DNA from: Acidobacteriaceae bacterium
GTDB taxonomy: Bacteria; Acidobacteriota; Terriglobia; Terriglobales; Acidobacteriaceae
Assembly (NCBI GenBank): GCA_003142015.1
Contig: PLOI01000049.1
Span: forward strand, 23,763-68,873
Direction of reading: 5' to 3'
Length of the DNA: 45,111 nt
The notes under the pieces are model-generated. The model saw nothing but the letters and a program-made list of their open reading frames with translations, searched no databases and was not told where the DNA came from. This document shows positions 39,601-45,111 of this stretch, piece by piece (position 1 is the stretch's first letter; the number at the start of each line of letters is the position of its first letter). The translations under genes and the position numbers were made by a program.

Positions 39601-39861
39601 GCCGCTGTTGGTGCTCGACGAGCTGATGTAGCGCATTCCCTCGACGCCGTTGATGGCTTCTTCCAGCGGGATGGTGACGGCCTTCTCGACCGTGTCGGCA
39701 TTGGCGCCCACGTAGTTGCAGCCCACCTCCACCTGCGGAGGAGCAAGCGTGGGGTACATGGAGATCGGGAGATTGGGAATGCACACCGCGCCGGCGAGAA
39801 TAATCAGCAGCGCGCAGACTGTCGCAAAGACTGGCCGATGAATAAAGAAATCGACAAACAA
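36685..39861 (-). CDS. RND efflux pump inner-membrane transporter (HAE1/AcrB type)
   Basis: 1058 aa if started at TTG 39861, which has GGAAGG 6 nt upstream and gives the typical FVDFFIHRPVFATV N-terminus; GTG 39894 in the track is the alternative. Two repeats of six membrane helices carry large periplasmic porter loops. The proton-relay Asp pair is present in helix 4 (GLVVDDAIVVIEN), and the matching Lys/Thr region in helix 10 is GLSAKNSILIVEFA. These features mark a drug/solvent-type HAE1 pump exchanging protons for amphiphilic substrates. Its adaptor is encoded 96 nt upstream. No outer-membrane channel is adjacent, so it probably recruits a TolC-like protein from elsewhere, possibly the one at 14.8 kb. 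Confidence 0.93.
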   Translation of the reverse strand: MFVDFFIHRPVFATVCALLIILAGAVCIPNLPISMYPTLAPPQVEVGCNYVGANADTVEKAVTIPLEEAINGVEGMRYISSSSTNSGTSSITTTFQTGYDLDIAAVDVQNRVASVTGRLPAAVNATGISITKANDNFVFGAGFFTRDSRYSPEFISNYLDVYVKDALKRVPGVGDVMIFGERKYAMRVWLDPVRMAARSLTATDVVNALVEQNVEIPAGQLGQPPSDTKQAFQIPVRVVGRLTSPAEFDNIIVKNSPNGLVLLRDIGHSEVGAEDYSTVLKYSGREAMGIGVMQLSNANALEVDKNAKAVLAELSKSFPPGLEYAIAFDSTTVVGDSIREVLWTLGLAIFIVITVIFLFLLDWRATIIPAVTIPVSLIGTFAFIKLFGFSINSLTLFGITLATGLVVDDAIVVIENVQRHIAMEHSDPHEATSRAMGEVTSAVIATSLVLIAVFVPVSFFPGTTGILYRQFSLTIAFAIAISAFNALTLSPALSAIFLRGEEDRPHQLDFLHIRPVSRLFAAFIHTTDKQISWLSSSYAKSIHVALRLRYVLLVVFFAGLGATVWTYQHVPTGFIPQEDQSFLMVIVQAPPGSSLAYTTALADRAEAIIGQNPDIAGAFSVMGFSFSGGASNAGMMFISTKPSDQRRGKGHSTADIVADLSPKLMSLMFAPNGGLVAMFEPPAVSGVGSYGGFQFMLQDQGNNTLSDLDRVAHQIVGASRQRKDLTGLLTTFSANDPQVLVTIDREKAKTMNIPLSQITTTLGVFMGSEYINDFDYNNRTYRVFVQADQPFRMSGSDLHSYYVRSDSGQMVPLDNLAKVTESSGPPVITHYNLFRAVEIDGSPARGYSSGQGLAAMEDVATKTMMPGMKFEWTGLTLDEIESSGKALIIFGLGILVVYLTLSALYESFALPFIILLAVPMAVLGALGLVSLRGLSNDVYCQIGLVMLIGLSAKNSILIVEFAEQLRRKGRSIADAAAEAGELRLRPILMTSFAFILGVLPLVFATGAGALGRRSVGTTVVGGMLLSTVLNLFFIPVLYVILSRLLRRGDAPTPEPTEA

Positions 39862-39916
39862 AGTAGGCCTTCCCCTTTTGCCCGCAATGGGCACGGTATG
39901 ACTGTCGCCCTGTACC

Positions 39917-39941
39917 CGCCTCCAGCCCGCTGCCGGAGGCG
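39917..39941. other. Hairpin between RND adaptor and pump genes
   Basis: CGCCTCC (39917-39923) and GGAGGCG (39935-39941) form a perfect 7-bp stem with an 11-nt loop in the 96-nt gap. It has no T-run, so it is more likely an mRNA stability or processing element than a terminator. Confidence 0.5.
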
Positions 39942-39957
39942 CTTGTCTAGCTGTACT

Positions 39958-41058
39958 CTAGGCTCCCGGCAACGGCATAACCGGCATGTTGTTGATCAGG
40001 AACTGAGTGCTGGAGACGATGACCCGGTCGCCCGCGTTCAGGCCCGAAGAGACGGAGTAGCTGTTGCCCACCGTATCGCCCAGCGTGACCGCGACTTGGT
40101 GGGCAACAAAGTGGCCGTTCTGCTGCTGGGCAACAAACACGAAGCTCTGCCCGCCTTGGCGCGTAACCGCCAGCACCGGCACAACGGCCATGGGAGTGGT
40201 GCTCCAGATGATGCGCGCCTTGATCATCTGCGCGTTGCGCAGCACTTCGGGTGTGGCGTGGACCGAGGCCTTTACCAGAATTCCCTGCAAGGTGCTGTCC
40301 ACCTGCGGCGAGAGAAAATCGATCTTCGTCTTCTCCAGCAATTTGCCGGTGTTGTCCATCAGCTCCACAGCAAGTCCCTGACGCACCTGGCCGGAGCGCT
40401 CTGTGGGAACGTAAATGTAGGCTTCCAGATCCTTGTATTCATCCACCGTGGTCAGCACAGTGGCCGGAGAGTTCGACGGCGACGCAAAATCGCCCACATG
40501 CACCGGAATATCGCCCACAACGCCGTAGAAGGGCGAGCGGATGCTGTAGTAGGCCAGTTGCTCCTCCTGCGTCTTGCGCAGTTCCACAGCCGACTGATAA
40601 TCCTCCTTGGTGTTGCCAAAAGATTGCTGCGCCTGGTCGTAGGCGTCGCGGCTGGTTACTCCGGCCTCAAAGAGCTTGCGCTGGCGTTCGAGCTCGATCA
40701 CGTTGTAATCGTAGAGGGCTTTCTTCTGGCGCTCGGTGGCGCGCGCCGACGCGACGGTGGCCATTTGCTGCCGCGGATCGATCTCCATCAGCAACTGCCC
40801 TGCCTTCACGTGATCGCCCGAGCGGACGACAATCTTCGTGAGCATTCCGCTCACCTGCGGCAGCAACGTCGCCGAGCGGCGAGATTTGATGGTGCCCTCG
40901 TACTCGCTCGATTGGGCCACCGGCGCAAATGTCACTGCTACCGTCTGCACCGGCATAGCCTGCATCCCAGACGCTGCCTGAGCCACCGGCTTCTTCTGGC
41001 AGCCCGTAGCCGCCAACCCAAGAAGCACAAAACAACCTATCGCAATCATGCGTTTCAA
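39958..41058 (-). CDS. RND efflux periplasmic adaptor lipoprotein (AcrA/MexA type)
   Basis: 366 aa. I start at TTG 41058, giving LKRMIAIGCFVLLGLAATGC, a lipoprotein signal with two basic residues and a lipobox Cys at position 20; an AGGA stands 8 nt upstream. ATG 41049 lacks the basic residues, and the track start 41187 adds unrelated sequence. Lipoyl halves (TLLPQVSGMLTKIVVRSGDHVKAG; YYSIRSPFYGVVGDIPVHVGDF) flank a short coiled coil (SARATERQKKALYDYNVIELERQRK). A beta-barrel and membrane-proximal domain follow (VLAVTRQGG...). It is expected to be triacylated and anchored in the inner membrane, bridging the RND pump to an outer-membrane channel. Confidence 0.9.
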   Translation of the reverse strand: MKRMIAIGCFVLLGLAATGCQKKPVAQAASGMQAMPVQTVAVTFAPVAQSSEYEGTIKSRRSATLLPQVSGMLTKIVVRSGDHVKAGQLLMEIDPRQQMATVASARATERQKKALYDYNVIELERQRKLFEAGVTSRDAYDQAQQSFGNTKEDYQSAVELRKTQEEQLAYYSIRSPFYGVVGDIPVHVGDFASPSNSPATVLTTVDEYKDLEAYIYVPTERSGQVRQGLAVELMDNTGKLLEKTKIDFLSPQVDSTLQGILVKASVHATPEVLRNAQMIKARIIWSTTPMAVVPVLAVTRQGGQSFVFVAQQQNGHFVAHQVAVTLGDTVGNSYSVSSGLNAGDRVIVSSTQFLINNMPVMPLPGA

Positions 41059-41354
41059 AACGATTTTCCTCACTTTATCTCTTTTACGGAAATCTTCAGC
41101 CCGAAGTTCCGCGCAAAACCCAATCAAGTCCTTCGGTTTGTGCCGGATAAAATTGCGATGCTGCCTGGCCGAACCGGTCGTCATCACGAATTACAGCTTT
41201 CACGAAAGCGTCCGCCCCGCCGTGCGCTGAACTCACGCGGGGAATCAATTTCAGGTCGCCTTCCCTATTGTAATGTGACTCCTGGGACCGGGGCAGCGAC
41301 GCAAAATATCGCTCTTCGATCATCGGGTCAGTTTAGGACAATGACTCCGTTTCT

Positions 41355-41383
41355 TTGACACGGCCCGGTTGAGTTGGTAGCCT
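41355..41383 (+). promoter_or_regulatory. Promoter of tRNA-Glu
   Basis: TTGACA (41355-41360), 17-nt spacer, TAGCCT (41378-41383), ~50 nt before the mature tRNA 5' end. Same architecture as the his promoter (TTGACA-17-TAACCT). The rest of 41059-41354 shows no gene; it must contain the RND operon promoter, which I could not identify. Confidence 0.65.
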
Positions 41384-41432
41384 TCATAAGGGCGCATGTG
41401 GCCACTTCTGGCCGATGGTTGGCCCTCTCAGC

Positions 41433-41510
41433 GTCCCCGTCGTCTAGCCCGGCCTAGGACACCGCCCTTTCACGGCGATAACACGGGTTCAAATCCCGTC
41501 GGGGACGCCA
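41433..41510 (+). tRNA. tRNA-Glu (anticodon TTC), CCA encoded
   Basis: The acceptor arms GTCCCCG and CGGGGAC pair perfectly. The D arm is GTCTAGCCCGGCCTAGGAC, the anticodon arm CCGCC-CTTTCAC-GGCG has TTC in the loop, and the T arm is ACGGGTTCAAATCCCGT. Discriminator G is followed by an encoded CCA. The cloverleaf is complete, so it should be functional. Confidence 0.96.
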
Positions 41511-41731
41511 ACAAAACAAAAGATTTAGATCAATTACTCTCTTCATTCAATTCTCCCGGTAGCGCTGTGGTAACAATAGAACAGAACACGAACTTTGTCC
41601 GTTTACAGGGCTTTTCGGAGACTCCGCGTGAGCCCGTCTGGGAGCTTCATTGCGGCAGGGCCCGCCGGGGTTTCCCGCCGGAGCGAACTGCGAGAGAGTT
41701 TCAACCGTAATACCAACAAGGAGGAATATCC

Positions 41732-42076
41732 GTGGCACTGACAATTGCTTCCCGTGAAGTGGACGGCGTCGTCGTTCTGGATCTTAATGGGCGAATCACC
41801 CTGGGCGAGGGCAGTGTGCAGTTGCGCGACGCCATTCGCGGGCTGATCGGCCAGGGCAAAAAGAACGTTCTGCTCAACATGGGCGAGGTGAGCTACATCG
41901 ATAGCTCTGGTTTGGGCGAGCTGGTGAGCGCCTACACCACGGCCAAGAATCAGCAGGCGGAGGTGAAGCTGCTGAAACTGACCAGGAAGGTTCACGATCT
42001 TCTGCAGTTGACCAAGCTGTACACGGTCTTCGACATCAAGGACGACGAAGCCAGCGCCATCGCTTCGTTCAAGTAG
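41732..42076 (+). CDS. STAS-domain anti-sigma factor antagonist (SpoIIAA/RsbV-like)
   Basis: 114 aa, GTG 41732 with a strong AAGGAGG 7-8 nt upstream. A single STAS domain: the beta-strand VVVLDLNGRITLG is followed by the switch-site motif YIDSSGLGELV, whose first Ser is the residue phosphorylated by anti-sigma kinases. When unphosphorylated, such proteins bind the HATPase anti-sigma factor and free a sigma factor or other target. It is a single gene with a strong terminator. The cognate kinase may be the one at 43895-44350, which has a second STAS protein beside it. Preceding bases 41511-41731 hold no gene that I can see. Confidence 0.9.
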   Translation: MALTIASREVDGVVVLDLNGRITLGEGSVQLRDAIRGLIGQGKKNVLLNMGEVSYIDSSGLGELVSAYTTAKNQQAEVKLLKLTRKVHDLLQLTKLYTVFDIKDDEASAIASFK

Positions 42077-42116
42077 ACGAGGCTGGGGCGGCGGCTTGGC
42101 TGCAACCGACAAGAGA

Positions 42117-42147
42117 AGGCCATCCCGCAGGACGGGATGGCCTCTTT
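42117..42147 (+). terminator. Intrinsic terminator of the STAS gene
   Basis: AGGCCATCCCG (42117-42127), loop CAGGA, CGGGATGGCCT (42133-42143), then CTTTG: a perfect 11-bp stem with a short T-run, 40 nt after the stop. On the minus strand it is also preceded by CTT-rich sequence and could stop transcription from the hypothetical genes at 42243-43435. Confidence 0.85.
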
Positions 42148-42242
42148 GCGTGGCATCCCGCATTTGCCGCAAAAGACGAGGCCGACGTGGAACACTCGGG
42201 ACTTGGCATTACGCGTCAGGGTTCTGGTGAGCGAGTCACGCT

Positions 42243-42956
42243 TTAGCTGGTCCCTGCTTTTCCGGGCATACCGTGTAATTCCAAAATCCCTGCTTCATAC
42301 TCTTCGAGAAGAGAAATGTGCATATCGGTTGGAAGCGGCGCTTCGGAAAAGTATTTATTAGCAGAGAACTCGGTCTCGGCTCTCCTGGTGATCTGAAATG
42401 GCGCTATTCCCCATCTACGCGCCAGTGGATCGTGTCCCACCTTCAAATCTATTGGCTCGTAGCTGACGGGCTCGCTCCAGATTTCAGTCAAGGCCTCACT
42501 GGTTTTTTGAGCGATTCGTTCCAAGAGGGGACTCACGCGAAGCATCGGTGCATCGCTATGAAAGGTCAAATTACTTACATAGGCAAAACGCCTTATCATT
42601 CCAGGTTCGTAGGCTAGATCAAACTTTTCTTTGCCCCATGCAAGGATTTCTTCAAGAAGGGCTTTGGAATCATCCGTGGAGGAGCGAGTCTCAAGAACCA
42701 TTATGTTCGGCCAGATTACAAACTTTGTTATGCCCCTTTTTCCGGATTGTCCCTCTATGAACTCGACGCCCTTTGCCATATCATGCTCTTCAAAGGTCTG
42801 CGGCGACTTTTGAAAGCGATAGTATTTCGCTATTTCCCGCACGAGGTCTGGAAAGTAGATGCCGCTTTTCGAGACGAGATCGGACGGCTCAATAAATGCG
42901 AGCACTCTGGCTAGGATTATTGCCGTGAGACGCAAGTTGTTCTCCCCCAATGACAT
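42243..42956 (-). CDS. Hypothetical protein, unrecognised
   Basis: 237 aa from ATG 42956 (MSLGENNLRL); the track ORF extends to 43040 but its first 28 residues overlap the preceding gene. No family recognised. The composition is that of a soluble mixed alpha/beta protein (for example FVIWPNIMVLETRSS, RRFAYVSNLTFHS), with no signal peptide or membrane helix and no obvious catalytic motif. The DNA is visibly richer in A+T and uses codons such as TTT, ATT and AAA more than its neighbours, suggesting acquisition by transfer. It overlaps the upstream small membrane protein gene by 68 nt if both starts are right. Confidence 0.6.
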   Translation of the reverse strand: MSLGENNLRLTAIILARVLAFIEPSDLVSKSGIYFPDLVREIAKYYRFQKSPQTFEEHDMAKGVEFIEGQSGKRGITKFVIWPNIMVLETRSSTDDSKALLEEILAWGKEKFDLAYEPGMIRRFAYVSNLTFHSDAPMLRVSPLLERIAQKTSEALTEIWSEPVSYEPIDLKVGHDPLARRWGIAPFQITRRAETEFSANKYFSEAPLPTDMHISLLEEYEAGILELHGMPGKAGTS

Positions 42957-43152
42957 AGTTGGTCCCGCCAGCTTCCATAAACATGGCGAGATTGGGTTCT
43001 TTAGGACGCTCATCTCTTCCTGATGGCGTAGATGGTGCATCAGGCGGATGCACTCTGGTGCGCCGTCGGCTGTGATCTGCGTTCGGCGCAGCGAGAGCGA
43101 TGCCTAAAATAGCGAAGCCCACGAGAAGCGTGATGATGATTACCGGCCACAT
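42889..43152 (-). CDS. Small membrane-anchored or secreted hypothetical protein
   Basis: 87 aa, ATG 43152 with an excellent AGGAGGAG placed across the stop of the preceding gene (4-nt gap). An N-terminal hydrophobic helix (WPVIIITLLVGFAILGIALAA) could be a signal peptide or an anchor. It is followed by a Pro/Arg/Ser-rich polar tail with no recognisable domain. The strong ribosome-binding site makes translation likely even though its 3' third overlaps the next gene in another frame. Function unknown. Confidence 0.55.
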   Translation of the reverse strand: MWPVIIITLLVGFAILGIALAAPNADHSRRRTRVHPPDAPSTPSGRDERPKEPNLAMFMEAGGTNYVIGGEQLASHGNNPSQSARIY

Positions 43153-43156
43153 ACGT

Positions 43157-43435
43157 TTACTCCTCCTCGCCCTTTAGGGACAGTATACCTGCCAAAACGA
43201 GAAAGAATGCAGCAACAAGGAAGCTTGCGAACACCTGCCAGCCTACCTGCTTCCCGGTATAGTAAAGGGTGTCCAAGAATGGGAAAACGAACCATAAAAC
43301 AGCAACCTCAACACAGAATTCCGTCAGAATCTTGAGACCCTTCGGGGCAAGGAAAGTCCGTCCAAACCAATGCCGAACGCTCCACGCAGCTCCCCTTATA
43401 CGATTAGACGCGGCATCGATCCATCGGCGAATCAC
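43157..43435 (-). CDS. Small two-helix membrane protein, hypothetical
   Basis: 92 aa from GTG 43435 with AGGGA upstream. Residues ~38-58 (LTEFCVEVAVLWFVFPFLDTL) and ~66-86 (VFASFLVAAFFLVLAGILSL) are two membrane helices; the N-terminus is basic and amphipathic and the end is acidic (KGEEE). It is first of three tightly spaced minus-strand genes, just downstream of a hairpin repeat that closes the neighbouring partner-switching operon. No family recognised. Confidence 0.6.
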   Translation of the reverse strand: MIRRWIDAASNRIRGAAWSVRHWFGRTFLAPKGLKILTEFCVEVAVLWFVFPFLDTLYYTGKQVGWQVFASFLVAAFFLVLAGILSLKGEEE

Positions 43436-43456
43436 GGTCCCTCATTCTACACCTCA

Positions 43457-43504
43457 ATCCCACCCTAGCCGCAAAACAAAAACGCGGCGAGGGTGGGGCA
43501 CCCG
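43457..43504. repeat. REP-like hairpin repeat, copy 4
   Basis: CCCACCCTAGCCGC (43459-43472), A-rich loop AAAACAAAAAC, then GCGGCGAGGGTGGG (43484-43497), followed by GGCACCCG. It has the same single A/G mismatch position as copies 1 and 2, though the inner stem bases differ in a compensatory way (GGC/GCC against GCC/GGC). It ends 3-4 nt before the stop of the STAS gene, consistent with a terminator role. Confidence 0.8.
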
Positions 43505-43507
43505 AAG

Positions 43508-43867
43508 TTACAGCGCCGCCAGCGCCTCCGCTTGGCTGGGGAAGAGTCCGGCGTATCTGGCGATGCCCACCATGGTGAAGACCTTGGTAAAGTGCGCCGA
43601 GAGGCCGAAGGCGTACACCTTCTGGCCGGAGTTCGAGGCCTCAATCAGCATTTGAATCACCAGCGCGATACCGCTGGAGTTGATGTAATCCACCTTGGTA
43701 AAGTCCAGCAGCACCAGTTTGGCGGTCTCCTTGGGGAGGGCCTGGTAGGTGCCCAGAACAGCGTCCTTTGAGGTGCTGGCGATATCGCCCTCGAAGCGCA
43801 AAACGCTGACCGCATGGCCAGCCGGGGAAGTGAGCTGTTCTACGTGTGCCTTGGTTTCGCTTTGCAC
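43508..43867 (-). CDS. STAS-domain anti-sigma factor antagonist in partner-switching operon
   Basis: 119 aa from GTG 43867 (GGAGA ~10 nt upstream). STAS fold with VLRFEGDIAS and the phosphorylatable motif YINSSGIALV. It is the last gene of an operon with a HATPase kinase and a PP2C phosphatase, the standard RsbV-RsbW-RsbU set. The kinase would phosphorylate this Ser, the phosphatase would remove it, and the dephosphorylated form would bind the kinase and release its target. No sigma factor gene follows; the operon ends in a hairpin repeat. Confidence 0.9.
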   Translation of the reverse strand: MQSETKAHVEQLTSPAGHAVSVLRFEGDIASTSKDAVLGTYQALPKETAKLVLLDFTKVDYINSSGIALVIQMLIEASNSGQKVYAFGLSAHFTKVFTMVGIARYAGLFPSQAEALAAL

Positions 43868-43894
43868 GATCGGTCGTCTCCGTATCCTGTTCGG

Positions 43895-44350
43895 TTATTC
43901 CGCATCCTTATCCAGCCGGATTACCAGCCGGACATAACTACTTTTGCCTTCGGAGCCGGTTACCCACTCCGCCTCGTCCACCAGCGCCTGAATCAGGAAC
44001 ATGCCCATGCCGCGGGGATCTTCCTCGCCGTGCATCTTGCGGTCGATGTCAGGCTTGATCACCTTGCCCGGCGGGGTCTTCAGGCCCTTGCCGTCGTCAA
44101 TCACCTTTACTTCCAGCGAATCGGCGCTGGCTGAGAGCACCACGCCCACACTCAGCTTTTCGTTCAGCCGGTTGCCGTGCTCGATGGCGTTGATGCAGGC
44201 CTCGGCCACGGCCGTCTTCAGGTCTTCGATGCGCTCGTCGCGGAAGCCCATCAGCTTGGCCACTGAAGACGCGGTGCTCATGGCCACCTTCTCAAAGCCC
44301 ATGCGCGAGGGCATCCGGACTTCAACGTTTGCGGTTTTGAACTCGCTCAT
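43895..44350 (-). CDS. HATPase anti-sigma factor kinase (RsbW/SpoIIAB-like)
   Basis: 151 aa from ATG 44350, overlapping the phosphatase stop by 4 nt (ATGA); the track start 44449 lies inside that gene. GHKL ATP-binding motifs: N-box AEACINAIEHGN, G1 box DDGKGL and G2 region PRGMGMFLIQALVD. There is no HisKA domain, so it is a serine kinase/anti-sigma type rather than a histidine kinase. Expected to bind either a sigma factor or the STAS protein encoded next to it. Target unknown, since no sigma gene is in view. Confidence 0.92.
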   Translation of the reverse strand: MSEFKTANVEVRMPSRMGFEKVAMSTASSVAKLMGFRDERIEDLKTAVAEACINAIEHGNRLNEKLSVGVVLSASADSLEVKVIDDGKGLKTPPGKVIKPDIDRKMHGEEDPRGMGMFLIQALVDEAEWVTGSEGKSSYVRLVIRLDKDAE

Positions 44351-45111
44351 TCCGCCATCTCCGTCCCGCTCGTCGCACGGCACAGCGCCAACGCGGTCAT
44401 GTCGTCGGCTTGCGGGCCGCCTTCGGCAAATTCCTCGATGGCCGCCCACAATGCATCGAGAATACCATCGGCTTTGTACGCCGGGCAGCTTAAAAACTCA
44501 TGCAGAAGCCTTTCGGGGCCAAATTCCTCATCGCCCTTGAAGACCTCCGTCAGCCCGTCTGTGTAAAACAAAAGCCGTGCTCCCGGTGTAAACCCGCACT
44601 GCTCGCTCAAGTAGCGCATCCCCGGCAAAAGTCCCAGCGGCGTGCCCCCGGCATCAAATTGGCGCGGCGGCGCGCCCGGCTGCACAAGAAAACCGGGATT
44701 GTGGCCGGCGTTCACTACCTCGATCTCGCCTGCCTCCGGATGCAGCCGGAGGAAGATGGCGGTCACGTAGCGCCTGCGCGCCTCTTCCCCCTCCGCCCAG
44801 TGGTACTGGTTCATGCGCGTGGCCAGCTCATCGAGCGGCGGTCCGCTTGCCGCCATCGCACGGAAGGCCGAGCGGAAGCTCACCGACACTATCGCCGAAG
44901 CCATCCCTTTGCCGGCCACGTCGGCCACTGCGATCAGCAGGCTTCCGTCCGGCTGTTCCACAATATCGAGATAGTCGCCGCCCACCTCGTAACAGGTGGC
45001 CGAGCGAAAGGCCAGCGAGTAGCCGGGGATTGAGGGCAGATTATGCGGCAAAAGCGACCGCTGGATGGCGCGGGCCGCGTCCAGGTCCTGCTGCACGCGC
45101 GCATACTCCAG
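44347..45111 (-). CDS. PP2C/SpoIIE-type phosphatase (RsbU-like), N-terminus outside window
   Basis: The frame is open to the window edge (the codons before the track's GTG 45096 read LEYAR), so the gene continues upstream, probably into a sensory or coiled-coil region. Visible: the linker LDAARAIQRSLLP typical of RsbU-class enzymes, metal-binding Asp residues in YEVGGDYLD and VADVAGKGM, GTPLGL, LLFYTDGLTE and the C-terminal DDMTALAL. It dephosphorylates the STAS protein and so turns the partner switch on in response to whatever its missing N-terminus senses. Confidence 0.92.
   Translation of the reverse strand: MEYARVQQDLDAARAIQRSLLPHNLPSIPGYSLAFRSATCYEVGGDYLDIVEQPDGSLLIAVADVAGKGMASAIVSVSFRSAFRAMAASGPPLDELATRMNQYHWAEGEEARRRYVTAIFLRLHPEAGEIEVVNAGHNPGFLVQPGAPPRQFDAGGTPLGLLPGMRYLSEQCGFTPGARLLFYTDGLTEVFKGDEEFGPERLLHEFLSCPAYKADGILDALWAAIEEFAEGGPQADDMTALALCRATSGTEMAE

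Noticed and set aside
39838-41358. 506-aa plus-strand ORF
   Set aside because: Antisense of the RND adaptor; basic, low-complexity translation.
41433-43504. tRNA-Glu as an integration site for the A+T-richer block
   Set aside because: I found no second copy of the tRNA 3' end downstream and no integrase gene, so an integrative element is not supported.
1-45111. CRISPR arrays, insertion sequences, rRNA
   Set aside because: No regularly spaced repeats, no transposase-like ORF and no rRNA sequence seen; the hairpin repeats are dispersed singly and carry no transposase.

Overview
This window looks like chromosomal DNA of a GC-rich, Gram-negative soil-type bacterium, most likely Acidobacteriota (Terriglobia-like). 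The strongest evidence is four consecutive large permeases of the ADOP type (about 810-850 aa, each ending in a near-constant AASIEPMQALR tail), a family I know as an acidobacterial expansion. Outer-membrane proteins (a TonB-dependent receptor and a TolC-type channel), an RND pump and a family of short hairpin repeats at gene ends fit this. The assignment is inference; no rRNA gene is present.

Layout. 1-1.6 kb: the end of a radical-SAM-like protein, a hairpin repeat, a periplasmic DsbA-like thioredoxin and a possible 35-aa membrane peptide. 2.0-19.5 kb (+): one long operon with a HlyD/MacA-type adaptor, an ABC ATPase, four ADOP permeases, a second ABC ATPase, a TolC-like channel, an NtrC-type sigma-54 activator and its histidine kinase. 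Two overlapping -24/-12-like sites lie at the start. 19.6-23.9 kb (-): a four-gene respiratory operon with two CydA-like membrane proteins (one fused to cytochrome c), a Rieske protein and a b6/subunit IV-type cytochrome b. It reads as a quinol:O2 complex joining a Q-cycle module to a bd-type oxygen reductase. 24.1-28.6 kb (+): a TPP riboswitch followed by a TonB-dependent receptor, an APH-fold kinase and a PnuC/PnuT-family permease, a probable thiamine uptake and salvage operon. 28.6-29.6 kb (-): a D-2-hydroxyacid dehydrogenase. 29.7-36.2 kb (-): a compact, mostly overlapping histidine operon, hisI-G-D-C-B-H-F-A. It is preceded by a promoter, a 25-codon leader ORF containing HHGHHHHHG, a matching antiterminator segment and a strong intrinsic terminator, so it carries a complete attenuator. 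36.2-36.6 kb (+): a secreted helix-hairpin-helix protein. 36.7-41.1 kb (-): an RND pump and its lipoprotein adaptor. 41.4 kb: tRNA-Glu(TTC). 41.7 kb (+): a STAS protein. 42.2-43.4 kb (-): three unrecognised genes in visibly more A+T-rich DNA. 43.5 kb to the end (-): a partner-switching module of STAS antagonist, HATPase anti-sigma kinase and PP2C phosphatase, the last running off the window.

Most notable: (1) the histidine attenuator, with all switching elements visible; (2) the bc/bd-type hybrid respiratory operon; (3) the TPP riboswitch, whose ribosome-binding site and aptamer 5' strand can pair with the same downstream segment, giving a readable ON/OFF model; (4) ADOP permeases, usually described as orphans, built into a complete regulated tripartite export operon; (5) a hairpin repeat family found almost only at 3' ends of transcription units.
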